This document shows, one piece after another, positions 10,911 through 23,790 of a DNA stretch of 64,000 nucleotides; the first letter of the stretch is position 1; each line of letters opens with the position of its first letter. The DNA lies in NCBI GenBank assembly GCA_014218235.1, contig CM024755.1, forward strand, positions 94,468,948 through 94,532,947, in the 5' to 3' direction. Source of the DNA: Colocasia esculenta (lineage: Eukaryota; Streptophyta; Magnoliopsida; Alismatales; Araceae). The translations under genes were made by a program, and so were the position numbers. The notes under the pieces were generated by a model. It saw only the letters and a list, made by a program, of their open reading frames with translations. It was not told the origin of the DNA and ran no database searches.

Positions 10911-13078
10911 AAAAATAAAAATTTAATAATATTAAAAATTTAGTCAATTAGAAAATCAAATAAAAGAGAATTAATTCAAACCCACTAAATGAAAAGAAGT
11001 GATGGGCTTTGTTAAAGGGACCCTCAAAAATTTATTGGGCCAAAATAGGGATTTTTAAAAGAGGAATAATAGGAAAATACCCTAAATTCGTAACTTAAAT
11101 ATTACCTAAATAGAAAAGGGATATTAAAGTATTAAAATAAGTAATTTGGGTTGGAATTGGATTCCTAACCCTACCCTAATAGGTTGACCATGAAATTGCA
11201 ACCCAACCTAACCAAAATAGGAAGTGGAAAGCTTAGAAGGAGGATAGAAATATGAAATCTCGGAATTTAATAGGAATTAGAGTTCTATTAGAAAATAGAA
11301 ACCCAACAAGCATAAATACACTCTAAACTCTCCATGGCCGGCCCTAACACATTGCTGGGGCTTGCTGGACGAGGAGAGGAGGCCAAGGAGGAGAGGAATT
11401 CGTGGGGAGAAGGCTGGACCAAGCTTCAACCCATGTTCTTCAAGTTCTAACCTTAGAAGATTAAACGAGTCAAATGTAGGCATTCTCACGAGCAAAACGT
11501 AATTAATTTCGTCTGTAGACTGTTCAAAACCTCAGGAACAAAAGCCCTCTTGTCTCATGATTTTTCGTCAACCCCATCTTTTGTTCTATATTTTAGAAGT
11601 CCTGCAAACACTATGACCCCGAACCATCATGTTTAATCTATATCTCCATGTACACTTGACACCATGCTACGAAAATTTTACTGGAGATACTGATTGAAGT
11701 CAGGAATCTTTGCCCCTAAAAGCCCTAATTTTCATTCATCATGTTGTGTGAATTAAATCTTTTATCTTCACTGTACCATGCTCTAAGTTCTTCGTGCTTA
11801 CTCATGTTCAAAACCTGTCAAAACCATAGTTGTTTTCGAACCCCTATTTACTGTAAGATCCCTCGCATGTCTAGATCGGTTTGCAAGTGATTTCACAATT
11901 TTTCATCTATATTGTACAATTAGTTCTTAATTTTTGAATCAATCCATGTCAAAACAAGGAAGGCTTGGACCGCAATCCAAGGCCTGTCCTTTTCCTGCTC
12001 TGAGTCAGGCGCAGGACCTGAGAACGCGACGGCCCGATAGGCCGTGCTCTCAGGGCTGATCACGACAGAGTCACCCGTCACATTCTGAACGCGATAGGTG
12101 TTACTGTCGCGTTCTGACAACCTGCTCTAACAGACCTGTCGCGTTCCCTACATGACCCTGTCGCATTCTGTTTAGAACCTGTCGCGACCCTTACAGGGGT
12201 ACGACGCGATCTGGGGTTTTTGCATGAAAACCCATGCTTTGTTATGCTCTAACTTTCTATAGTGTTTATATCTCTTGTTAACAGTCATACACGCAGTAAA
12301 TACACCTGTTATAAAATGAATGTATATTGAAAGATTTAAAATACATGCACATGACCTCTTTCTATCTATGATTTCTTTTACACATGCACACACTTGAACC
12401 AACCAATTATGGCATAACTTGGCATGAAAATATCTCATAATACAACTGGTAAGTTATTTCAATCATGTAATTAAATTGCCCTATTTTAAATGGACTTGTC
12501 TTTGTTCTTGCGATGTTTTGGAAATACCGTTATCGACGCTCCACTGTTCTAGAATTCCTCTAGAACGTTGGGCACTTGTTTCTATATACACACTTTTTCT
12601 TGACTTGGACAAACTCTCCATCAGATATTCGTTCTGCCGGACTAGTGAATCCTTGTTCAAGGCCTCCATAAGACTCCTCTGTCCATGGATTCCCACATGG
12701 TCGACGAGCTGATTGTACCCTAACCCCTATGTTACCCTTCTAGGGATCAGTAAGATCTAAACGGCCTTAGATGCTCTCTCTCTTATCTTGAATCATGTCG
12801 GACCTCTAGACCTGTGTATAACAAGGCTAGTGGAAGGTAGTGAATTCCACCTGGCTGCCAACACCAATCGCGTGTGGTGTGCAACTGATACTATTGCCGT
12901 TACTCGACGTTTCATGTGCATTGACCCTTAGTTCTCATCTATTACTCTATTCGCTCATCTATTCACATGCTCTCTACTATCTCGTCTATTTATCTCGTAC
13001 TCTCATCTATTTCTTGGTACTCTCTATTGGCCATGGACTGATTGTCTAAAGATAAACAATATAACCAATGCCTGACAA

Positions 13079-13086
13079 TATATAAA
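13079..13086 (+). promoter_or_regulatory. TATA box in element A 3' LTR
   Basis: TATATAAA followed by gggcacgg, at the same relative position as in the 5' LTR (3418) and followed by the same GTGCTAT array. Confidence 0.6.
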
Positions 13087-13369
13087 GGGCACGGTATGGT
13101 CCTGGGATGTGCGCCCAAAAGTGCTATTTGCCCACGGGAGTTAAATGACTAGAGTGTTTGGCATTACACTCGAGTGCTATCTATCTCGACTACCTAAATG
13201 ACAATCAAAAGTGCTATATTCTCTCGTTGTCTATTAACAATAAAGTGCTATACTATACACGTTGTGCTATTGCTATACTTTGTGCTATTTGTGCTATGGC
13301 CATCCTGCTATTTGTGATATACTCGACGCTTGTACTATATTTGGAAATTGTGCTATTTCAATCACATGA

Positions 13370-16300
13370 TGTAACAACCCTCTTCATACCGGTACGATTA
13401 TACCAATCCCCATCGGTATAAAGGACGTCGTCACAGTGGGACATGTACCCAACACTAGTCGCTAGGTTGATATGTGCCTGGATAGCAATAGAGTACAGCG
13501 GAATAAAATAAATAACTCAACTTTTAATCCATCACCAACACACATTCCACAATCTAAATAGCGAAATAGAAAGAAAATGTCCACCTTAATACAAGATAAA
13601 AGAACTACATTGTCCAAATATTGTCCATACAATAATTCTTTTCATACTATGAGAAAAAGAAAAGTACAACTAGTAGCAGCTCTACAAAATAGTCTTCTAA
13701 ATGGCGATCCTCACTAAGCTTCCTTCTAGTACACGATACATGTCAACATGTATGCCGAAGCAAGAGTGAGTCCAAAGACTCAGCAAGCAAACCAAAGACT
13801 TAAACTTAAGCATGTCACACTCGCACTAAGCCATTAACCTTAAAGAGATGCACACTATCATCAGATCACAAGGGTACACATGGACCTTACTCTTAACTAG
13901 CAACACATATTTTATTCACATGAGCATGCTTTAGTCTATCATATTTCTATTCTAAATCATGAGCATTACATTATACACATGTACATATTTCATACACCTA
14001 ACATGTAGCATGATTCGTCCACACATTATTTCAATTCCATAGATATCTCTACCACTAAAGCATAAAATTGAGCATAAGGGAAAAGAACAAGCTAGCATGA
14101 TGACTACTTTCTTTTCACATGCACTTTTCGTATTTAATTGTACAATTTACTTGCTGTTTTAACATGATAAAACCACATGCACATAGCTTCACATTTTATA
14201 GCATGAGTTGAAGGTTAAAACATGGTAAAACCATTTAGCAACAATAAGCACTTAAGTATGAAACTTTATACTAATTGAGCATTTCAACTAGCATGGAATC
14301 CAAATATTATTCATGCATTTACCATGTTCATAATCACACTTTGCTTGCTGTTCTTATATGCATTACATTCAATTACATGGATCTATAATTATTCACATAT
14401 TATCTTATCCCTTCGACAAGTCTACATGTTCATATTTTGTGTTACATAAATAACATGGTTGTCTAAGTTTACTCACATACACCATTACATGACAAATTGT
14501 AAACTACATGATATGATACTAAGCATGGCATTTCAATTGAGATATTAACATATGGAAAACATAAACATAGCATGCTAATAAAATAGTTTTCACATGCAAG
14601 CACACTCTCATTTGCATTAACTCTCCCTCACATCTCATTTCACATAATTATCATATCATTTACTCTTGTTTTCGCCTATCACATATCATATCATTTGCAC
14701 TCACCATGTGCCACATTCACATATCATTTCACACTTTATTCATATTTCATTGCTTAAACAAATTGTCATGACACATAGTCCTAACTACCAGTAGAGGACA
14801 CTAACAAATATCTCATTCTTATAACTCACCGCATAACATAACTCATCACATATCATAACACATAATCACATAACACAACTCATAATCACATACCCACCAC
14901 ATAGGCAATACAGTGGTGAATCTTGGTAACTGCGCAGACCGGGAGAAGCCCTCTCCACCCTATGCAGTGGTACTTGTCCACCTCCAGGATTTCCCTAATG
15001 CCTTTAGGATGAACTTTTCACACATAGAGCTTTCCATAGGGACTTTTCTATGTACATCTCTCGAAGCCTCTAGGGTAGCCGTGTCATTTTCGGCCCAATT
15101 ATTACACATTACATTCACTTTATCGCATTTTCACACATTATTCACATGTTTTACTTATTCTGTTGAATCATTTTATATGTTACATCCATAAATTCCACAT
15201 GTCTCAGTTAACCCTAATAGGATACTACTGTTAACAGGATTTAAACACTCAGAAAAATTATCTCAATCATACTGAGATCAATCAGCAAGTAATCATCTCA
15301 ATGGACACACTTTAATTTCTATTTTTCATGTGAAATTTACATGAATATTACTTTCTGTTCCCCAAATCATATGAGAATTTAACCACAGACTTGTTGAAGG
15401 TTTTAGATCATACATGCAAATTTTTCATATTTTTCTGAGCTATGCAAGATTTATAGAAAATAAAACACTCATTTACATACTATTCATAAATCAGTTTAAC
15501 ATGGACTCAAAATGCTAGGATTGAATTTAACAGTTCACAAACCTGTGTCTAACATTCATATTACCATAGAAATTTTCCCCGAAATTATCTTGCGTCATAC
15601 AATTTTCTAAGATTTTTAACAGAACCTACATGTATTCTCTATTTTCAATGCAGAAATTACAGTATATTGCATGGTCATGGGAAAATTCCCAAATTCTCAA
15701 GACATGGACTGAGGTGTAGACACATCCTCCACAACTTATGTGGCACTAAAATACAACATAGATCAGGTAATCAGGAAGCTACCACCTTAAAGAGCATATC
15801 AAACATGTATTTAACATAATTCTAACAATTCATACTAATTACAGAAAAACAAAAAAATCTCACAACACATTCTATTAGCTAATTTACATAACATATAAAA
15901 TTTACACTATATCCTCATGCGAAGAAGTCTGGAAATTAGTCATATAGGGAAGAACAGTTCACTGTTCTGTCCTTAAGAACTAAACGGCAAGGGGCTGGCC
16001 GTTGACAGAGGTTGACGGCAGCATCGCATGCCGTCAACACAAGATCTTGACGGTAAGGGATCTTGCTGTCAAGTTCCCATCTGTGTAAAAACACAGACCG
16101 AGCTTGAAAGAAAGGGGAAATGTAGGGCTCCAGGACACGAATTAAAACCCACAAAAATACCTAGGACTTAGGGGACATGCACAAGCTTAAGATCTAGGGT
16201 TTACTTGCCTTTAGAAAACTCTCCAAACGGATCAAAATGGCGAAAGAAGCTCTCCTTGGGCAGTGCCAAGAAGCCTCCAAAACTCTTTTACTATGGGTTC

Positions 16301-17380
16301 TAGGGGTTTGTAGGCCGCAGTCCAGCGCCGGGGAAGTCTTCTCCTATGCTTGGACTTCCTCCTTGCCGTGGTAGATCTCCAGAAGATGCCTTCAATCACC
16401 GGATCTGAGCTCCCAAAGTCAAGTTTTCTCTCATGCTCCCACTCACAGCTAGGGTTTCACTTTGCAAGAGCCAAGAGGGCTCTTCTAGTCACTAGGGAAG
16501 GTAGTTTTATAAGTTGAGCATAGGGGCTTGGCGCACAGGTGATGGGAGAGACGTAGGTGACATCTCCCCAATCAGGGAGCTAGCCCAATCCATGCTCTCT
16601 GTGTTCTGCAGTGCACAGAAAATTAGGGAAATAGATGTCCACAAAGCGGGCCGTCTACATACAATTGACGTCCATCGATATGGACGTTTACTTATCATAA
16701 ACGTCCACTCATGTTGACGCCAAGATGCTATCGGCCAGAACACCAAAACCATGCAAAGAACTGTATTTACACTATGTATATACATACAATGTATAACGTA
16801 TAACATGCATATTACTACACCATGCAATACACAATATTTATACCTAGACATACACATGCATACATAAGTACACTAAGATAATATGTACGTAAATATCTAC
16901 CTATGCGTACATGATGTTTTACATAAGCGTGACTCAACACGCGGCAAAATAAAATGACAAGAATTGCGAGGGCTTCACAATCATTAGGAGGCAATATGAA
17001 TTAAGTTAGCTAGGAATAATCTATTCCACAAAATAGTTCTTGCATGCACACACTTGATTTGACATATATATAGTATACACACACGGATGTGACATACTTA
17101 TGTACATTATGCATGAAATAGATAGATACAACATGCGCACCGGTAATTAGATTAAACTTGCACAACATCACTTAAGTACTATATGCATGGGATTCTTAAT
17201 ATACACAATATGCACAATTTAGCTAATTGTCTATTCTCAACTAAATATCATAAAAACACATGCATGCTATTCATGAGGAATTTAGAATTACAATATACAC
17301 TACTAAATACACCTACCATACTTGCAACAATCAAATGCACATGCATAAATTATAAGTGAATAAAAATTCAGGGCATCACA
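13370..17380 (-). mobile_element. G-family LTR block inserted in A's 3' LTR (two LTR starts)
   Basis: The block starts tgtaacaaccctc and ends gggcatcaca, flanked by catga (13365-13369) and catgc (17381-17385), with the empty site in A's 5' LTR near 3704. The terminal TG...CA, the lack of coding sequence and the internal end ggcttcaca at 16979 indicate minus-oriented LTRs. Two LTR starts are visible: one at 16979 (main part 13370-16979, about 3.6 kb, related to 1-1560) and a second at 17380 (fragment 16980-17380). A perfect inverted repeat, GTTGACGGCA/TGCCGTCAAC, lies at 16011-16038. Most likely one solo LTR inside another, or a rearranged pair; no internal region or primer site was found. Confidence 0.65.
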
Positions 17381-17845
17381 CATGCTATCGTGCTATCTCT
17401 TTCATTACTTGACTCTCTCGCTCTATCATTAGTTACTCTGCCTTTTCAATACATTAATCATTTAAAGCATGCTTGATCATAAGATTTAAGTCATACTGGG
17501 CGTTATCACTCACCCTGCGTTATTGGTTATGTGTTCTCAGGTGAGACCGAGGAAGATGCTTACACTCAAGAGGACGGGAATGACCAAGAGTGAAGTCAAG
17601 AGTACCCTAGCGTCGTAGTACTATGAATAGAGTCTGAGCTAGTCTTTTGCTTTTAATCAATGTAATTGGGCCCTATAGAATGGCTCTGATATTAATGGTT
17701 GTAACTAGGCATTTGAGGAATTATTAATGAAATGAATTTGGCTTTTGCATTATTCTTTGTCCAATGGTTTGATGTCTAGTACTCGCTCTATACCCGTTTA
17801 CTTGCAACTGCCTCGCGTTCCGATATTCTGCGTCGGAGCGTGACA

Positions 17846-18593
17846 TTTAACATGAGGGTTCAGGGTCAAGATAGTTACAGAACTTCAAAAATAAAGAACA
17901 AAATATTGGTTTGATGAAAAATAGAGCAACAAGAGGGGTTTTGTTCCTGATGTTTGGAACAACCTACAGACGAGTTTAATTGAGTTTGGCTTGTGAGAAT
18001 GCCTACCTTGGAGTCGTTTTGTCTTCTAGGGCTTAGAACTCGAAGAACAAAGGTTGGGGATTGAGCAATCCTTCTCCCCACGAGTTCTTCCTTTCCTTGG
18101 CCTCTTCTCCACTCCCAGCAACCCTCAGCAACGCATTAGGGCCGGCCATGGGGAGATTGAGGTGTATTTATGCTCCCTTGGTTTCTATTTCTTATTATGA
18201 CTCTAATTCCCCTTTAATTACGAGATTTCCTTATTTCTCTCAACCTTCCAACCTTTCCACCTCCTATTTGGGTTAGGATGGGTTGCAGTTTCGTGGCCAA
18301 TTAATTAGGGTAGGGTTAGGAGTCCAATTCCAACCCATATTCACTATTTTTATGATTTAATAGCCCTTTTCTTTTTAGGCAATATTAAATATAAAAATTT
18401 AGGGTATTATTCTATTATTCATCTTTTAAAAATCCCTATTTTGGCCCAATAAAAATTTATATGGTCCATTTAACAAAGCCCATCAATTCTTTTCGTTTAA
18501 TGGGTTTTGAATTGTTTCCCCCTTTTCTTTAATTTCCCAATTGATTTATTATTATTATTAAAATTTTAATTTTGGAAAAAACGGTTTACTACA
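17846..18593 (-). repeat. Remnant of element B 3' LTR (U3 start)
   Basis: Read on the minus strand it starts TGTAGTAAACCG at 18593 and runs through sequence homologous to the first 750 bp of the other Tekay LTRs here (compare 10890-11650 and the reverse complement of 56400-57154), up to the point where A is inserted. Orientation matches gag and pol of B to the right. The rest lies left of the window, beyond A. No gene. Confidence 0.75.
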
Positions 18594-20496
18594 GGGACAT
18601 GCTCCACAAGTAAAGATGTTACTCTGCTAGTGTCAATGGTCCGACTCCACTACGGCGCTGTCCGGAACTAGAGGAGGGACGTGAATCCTCCTGCTCTCCC
18701 TCACCTAGAAGATAAAGGGGTGAGCCTCACTAGTCATTGACTCAGTAGGGTAACTTCCCCAAAGCCGAGAAACACAGTTTATAACAAAGTTGTAAAGCAT
18801 AAATAGTTGTACCATCTAAGCAGGATACTATAGCTATAAATAAATAAACGGCAAAACACGTAAACGTGTAAAAGCTAAAGGAGGGTACGCTGCACACGAG
18901 TCATAAGGTCTAGTTCGCGACACCAGCCACAGACTCGGACAAACTACACAAGTACACCTCTCAGCCTCATAGCCATGGACGAAAGATCCAGCTGCCGCTC
19001 CACCTCAACAAGACAAGAACCGTGGAGACTAACGACACCACACCTGCAGGCTACACCATTGCAGGTCCAAGCCTGACACCTTTAGGGACTCCAGCAGAGA
19101 ACCCTAAAGTGAGGCACTAGAATAGGACTGGCTGAGGACCAGTACGTCTATTGGTGTCCGTCCCTCAACCAAGAGTGCGCTACAAACGGCCGCACACCTA
19201 CAAACACGTGCTGCTGTCCCCCATCGTCTTTCCCTCAGCCAGACGTACAACTCAAACATAAGAGTGAGGGTGTCCAGGAAGACGACACAACCTTGATGGT
19301 ACTCCCGTACCGGGACAAGCCCCAAGCACCCGGTGCTAGGGTAACCGATTGGAGAGGCAACTACGGAAGGCATGACACCCAACTCGCTTTGCATACAATT
19401 CCACGCAAAATACCTCGTTACCGATTACAATATGAGTCAACACAACCCATACAGACCCTACATTGTCTTGGTAGCACAGCCCAAGCAACGTGGGACAGAA
19501 ACCGGGAAAACTGGCCACAGAACACCAGAGCTTGAGTGGCCTTATATTAAAACGCATCCAACACAGATGCCGCCATTTGACCCTAAACCGCGTCGGACTT
19601 AAATGACACTACCTAAAAATGAATCGCGTCGGTCATGGCCGACACGCTCACATGAAACGCGTCAGCTGTATCTGACGCCTTTCAGACACCATGAACACAA
19701 CCTGTATCTTCATTCCAGAAACCACAACACATGGCCATACAAGCATACTATACAGAAGATAACAACTCAAAGAAAGTCCTAGGCATGCTCTCTAACATGC
19801 TTAACCATTCCACACAACATGCTTTAGCCATTTACCACAATTAAGCCCTCATTTCCTAATCACACAACCATACACAAGAGAAAACAGAGTAGAAGTCCCC
19901 TACCCACGAAGAAGACACAAATCCGACAACACCCGAGGATTCCTCGCGCTCCGAAGCTCCTCCTCGCGTCGGAATCACGCCGATTGAATCCGAATCCACC
20001 AAAATCGCCCAGATCTGCCTCCAGAGCCGCAACAACATCTCCCCCAGCTGAACAGTGCCATTGCACTATTCGGCCAAGGGAAGAAGCACAGAACACAACT
20101 GATCTAAATCGCGTTGTGTCATCCCGATTCATTTAGGAACGCGTCCGACATTGCTAACGCAATTAGACCCCCGACGTCCTGCATGCGCCACGCGGCGCGC
20201 ATGCAGTGATGCCCACGTAAAGCGGTGAAAGAACGCGTCCATACAGGATAATGCGTTCAACTCCAAATCACATCGAAGAACCTGGACACATTCACATGGG
20301 AAACGCGGCGTCTGAATACGACACATTCTTAGTGAACCTGACAGAGGCTTGGTTAGGCTGGGATGCCCAGCCCTCCAACCTCCCACTTGTTACAGAAAAC
20401 CTGTAGAAACACTCATAGACCTCCATGGTCTAACAATGGGCCACACATTGGCCTCCAGACTTGGTAAACTACGATCCAAACGTACCAGATATTACA
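18594..20496 (-). repeat. Truncated LTR X replacing the 3' part of element B
   Basis: On the minus strand it starts tgtaatatctgg at 20496, exactly where B's pol stops matching A (after the codons for DEAHK). It ends at the LTR start of B at 18593 without a clear terminal CA. It resembles the LTR of C in style and local motifs (for example the gaggctcac segment near 18730 against 37190, and the GC-rich exon-like part at 19900-20050), and carries inverted repeats such as GCGTCAG/CTGACGC at 19659-19678. No target duplication is found, so a deletion must have removed B's integrase, chromodomain and polypurine tract. No protein domain is recognisable in its ORFs. Confidence 0.6.
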
Positions 20497-22660
20497 TCTT
20501 GTGAGCTTCGTCCATCAGCTTCCTTTGTAGTTCTTCATTGTTAGGCGCACAGGTCCTGCCATGAAATAACAATATTCCATTCTCAATGATGGAGAAATCT
20601 GGTCTATCTTCTATGGTCTCCTTAACACGGATAAAGAATGGGTTGTTGGCTTGTTGATCATTGATCTCGACAAAGATGTCGGGTTGTGCCTGAAGGTTAG
20701 CGACCATTATCTGGTTGCTTCTTTGTTCAATATTAATTTCTAGTCTGGTGAATTATTCCAGTAATTGCATCTCGCCTATGACTAAACAAGATAAGGATGC
20801 CACAGGCTTCCTGCTAAGTGCTTCTGCTACAACATTACCTTTGCCTGGGTGATATTGAATATTGAAGTCGAAGTCCTTCAAGTACTCCAACCATCTCCTC
20901 TGTCTCATATTGAGCTATTTCTGAGAGAACATGTACTTCAGGCTTTTGTGATCTGAGTAGACTATGAATTGTTCTCCATAGAGGTAGTGTCTCCAGATCT
21001 TTAGTGCAAATACAACTGCTGCTAATTCAAGATCATGGACAGGGTAGTTGACCTCACAAGGCTTCAATTGTCTAGATGAATAAGCTATAACCTTCTCATT
21101 CTGCATCAACACACAGCCTAGACTGATACCAGATACATCAGTATAGACTGAGAATCCTTCACCTTCAACTGGTAATGCAAGGACAGGTGCAAAAGTCAAG
21201 CATTTCTTCAACGTCTGAAAGCTCTTCTCACATTCCTTGCTCCAGACATAAGGGTTCTCCTTTCACATAAGGCGAGTAAGGGGCACATCAATATTGGAAA
21301 AGTCCTTTATGATCTGCCTGTAGTAGCCAGCCAGTCCAAGAAAAATTCTAATATCCATAACATTGGTTAGTCTCTCCCAGTTAAGTACAACTTCAACCTT
21401 TAAAGGATCAACAACTATATCATCTTTGGTTATGACATGGCCTAGAAATGAAACTTCTTCGAGCCAGAACTCATACTTGCTCAATTTTACATAGAGCTTG
21501 TTGTCACACAAGATCTATAGAGCGATCCTCAGATGCTCCTCATACTCTTCTTTGGTCTTGGAGTATATAAGAATACCATCAATAAATACTACGACGAATT
21601 TGTCAAGGTATGGCCGATAGATGTTGTTCATCAATTGCATGAAAGCTGCAGGAGCATTTGATAGACCAAAAGGCATAACGCTAAATTCATAATGTCCATA
21701 CCTGCTCTTGAAAGCCGTCTTATAAATATTTGCATCTTTGATTCTCATCTAATGATATCCAGACCTAAAGTCAATCTTAGAGAAATACTTAGCTCCAGAT
21801 ATTTGATCAAATAATTCATCGATGCGAGGCAGAGGGTATTTGTTCTTGATGGTCAACTGGTTCAACTATCTGTAGTCAATGCATAGTGTCATGGATCCAT
21901 CCTTCTTCTTGATAAACAAAATGGGTGCTCCCCATGAGGAAGTACTCAGTCTGATGAAGCCTTTCTCCAGCAGTTCCATCAATTGTTCTTTTAACTCTTT
22001 CAATTTGGCAGGAGACATTCTATAAGGCTGACGTGACACCGGTGCAGCTCCAGGGATCAGATCGATAGGGAAGTTCACATCTCGTTCAGGTGGAATGCCT
22101 CGTAGCTCATCGGGGAAAACATCAGAGAAGTCTTGCACTATGTGTATGTTAGCTACCTTGGGTGTTTTCTTCTCCACCAGCATAGGGGCAAAAAATGCCA
22201 CACATCGTTTCCTAATCATGCCCTGTGCCCGAATAACAGAGACTAGAGAAAAGTGTCTCTTGTGTCTTTATCCCATGAAGGATAGCTTAGGGAATTCACT
22301 AAAAGTAATCTTCCCTCTTCTACAATCGACACTAGATCCATAGGTGGATAGCCAATCAGCTTCTAAGATAACATCATAGCCTTCCATGGGCATACACACC
22401 AGGTCGTCTCTTGCATTGAGTTCACCAATCATTACATCAGCTAATGGAAAATATTTGTTCAATTTGGCTTTCTCCCCCAGTGGTGTTGTGATAGGTAAGT
22501 CAAAGCCCATCGATGCAGGTTTGACATTTAAGGTATCAACAAATGCTTATGATATGAACAAATGTGTATCGCCAGTATCAAACAAAACAAATACTGATTG
22601 AGAAAAGACTTGTAATGTACCTTCCCCCACTCCACCCTCTTCGGTGGTCTCCATTTCTTA
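20497..22660 (-). pseudogene. Element B protease, reverse transcriptase and RNase H, broken and 3'-truncated
   Basis: The minus strand carries, in order, a protease active site (LFDTGDTHLFIS, near 22590), YDVILEADWL, RT blocks (LFIKKKDGSM, RIKDANI, MPFGLSNAPAAF, FLGHVITKD, FLGLAGYYRQ) and RNase H (VYTDVSGISLGC, YSSRQLKPCEVNY, VYSDHKSLKYMF). The catalytic box reads FIDGILIYSK, so the second Asp of the usual FIDD is Gly and the enzyme would be dead even if translated. Stops and frameshifts split it into at least six pieces. The sequence stops abruptly at 20497, within the linker before the integrase zinc domain, where LTR X begins. Close similarity to A shows the same Tekay family. Confidence 0.87.
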
Positions 22661-23591
22661 CACGGCTTGGAGTCTGCCCTGCTTCTTCTATCCACCAGAA
22701 TGCTTTTTATTCTCCTTCAGCATAGGACAGTCGAGAATGTGATGCTTACGACTCTCGCAACGCAGGCACGCACCTGCCTTCCTCCAGCATTCTTCGGCAG
22801 TGTGACCAGGCTTGTCACAATGCTTACACCTGGGCTTGTTTAGGGTAGAGGGGGTAAAGATCTTGGGCTTCCTCTCTTGGCTTGAGCCGTTGGTGATGCT
22901 CAACAGCTACTTCTTGCCATTGGTTGGTCTGCTCGCAGAAATAGATGTATGTTCCTTCTTGACAATTCTACCCTTAATGCGATCTGTGAGATCAATCGCA
23001 TCCTCCAGTAGCTGGGCCTTCCTGACCATCTCGGTGTAAGTCTGGATGTCGAGTGGTGCAAGTTGAGTAATGTATGAAGGCCTAAGCCCATTTAGAAATC
23101 GCCTCACCTTCATCTTTTCAGTGCCGACAAGGTGATTGGCATATCGTGCCAACCGAGAGAATTGAGCCTCATATTCTGCAACTGTTAGGTTTCGTTGCTT
23201 CAGTGCGGTGAATTCAGTAGCCTTCTCTTCCAAAACTCGTTCAAAGAAGTATTTGTAGTTGAGTTCTTCCTTAAACTCATCCCAGATGAACTGTCCATCC
23301 GCCTGAGTGGCCTCTACGGATTCCCATCACGCACGGGCGTCCCTTTCCAATTAGAAAGTAGCTAGCAATAACTTATCTCCATCTGCGCATTACATGACGT
23401 GGAAGATGCGCTCCGTCTCCTTCAGCCAGTGTTCTGCCTCATCCGGATCAGTTGTTCCACTTAACCGAGGAGGGTTCATGCTCCGGAAGTTTTTGTGCAA
23501 GTCTTCAGCTCCTCTATTACCACCGCCTTGGGCAGCTTGCAATAATGCTCTGTTTGCTGCATGTCTCAGAGTTGTGTACCTCCGCTGCCAT
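22661..23591 (-). pseudogene. gag: Element B gag, broken
   Basis: An ATG at 23589-23591 on the minus strand begins a frame homologous to A gag, with TDPDEAEHWLKETE in the capsid core. An early stop follows VM where A has MQC, consistent with CAA to TAA, and further stops and a frame change follow. The segment with ALKQRNLTVAEYEAQFSRLARYA is open from 23233 to 22907. Two intact zinc knuckles (CKHCDKPGHTAEEC and CLRCESRKHHILDC) lie at about 22740-22835, so B keeps the Cys that A lost. Gag would form the particle core. Decay is comparable to that of A. Confidence 0.84.
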
Positions 23592-23778
23592 TGCTAACGT
23601 TCTAAGTTCTTTCAAGATAAAAACTAATGCATGATATTGAAGTAGCATTATGTTATTGCGTGTGTTTATTTATTTTAACTTATTACCCATAGTTCTACCC
23701 GTATCTCACATACATAGGATAATTGACTCTAGTCGAGGCAGGTCAACCGAGATCATCCTATACTTAAGAATAACCTAG

Positions 23779-23790
23779 CCTCTGATACCA
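23779..23790 (-). promoter_or_regulatory. Primer binding site of element B
   Basis: Minus strand TGGTATCAGAGG, one mismatch to the initiator tRNA-Met complement seen in A. Element C is inserted directly next to it, so B's 5' LTR now begins only at 51611. Confidence 0.85.

Larger units (their letters stand above)
10890..17845 (+). repeat. Element A 3' LTR, split by G-family insertion
   Basis: It starts TGTAGCAACCTG right after the polypurine tract and ends at cgtgaca (17845), the same end as the 5' LTR before its primer site. Removing the insertion at 13370-17380 and one target duplication leaves about 2.95 kb, equal to the minus-oriented LTR of E. It holds a TATA box (13079-13086), a GTGCTAT array (about 13120-13360) and a cluster of GTCGCG/CGCGAC motifs at about 12000-12220. 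The 5' LTR lacks this insertion and the 3' LTR lacks the hAT and solo LTR, so all three came after A. No gene. Confidence 0.9.
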
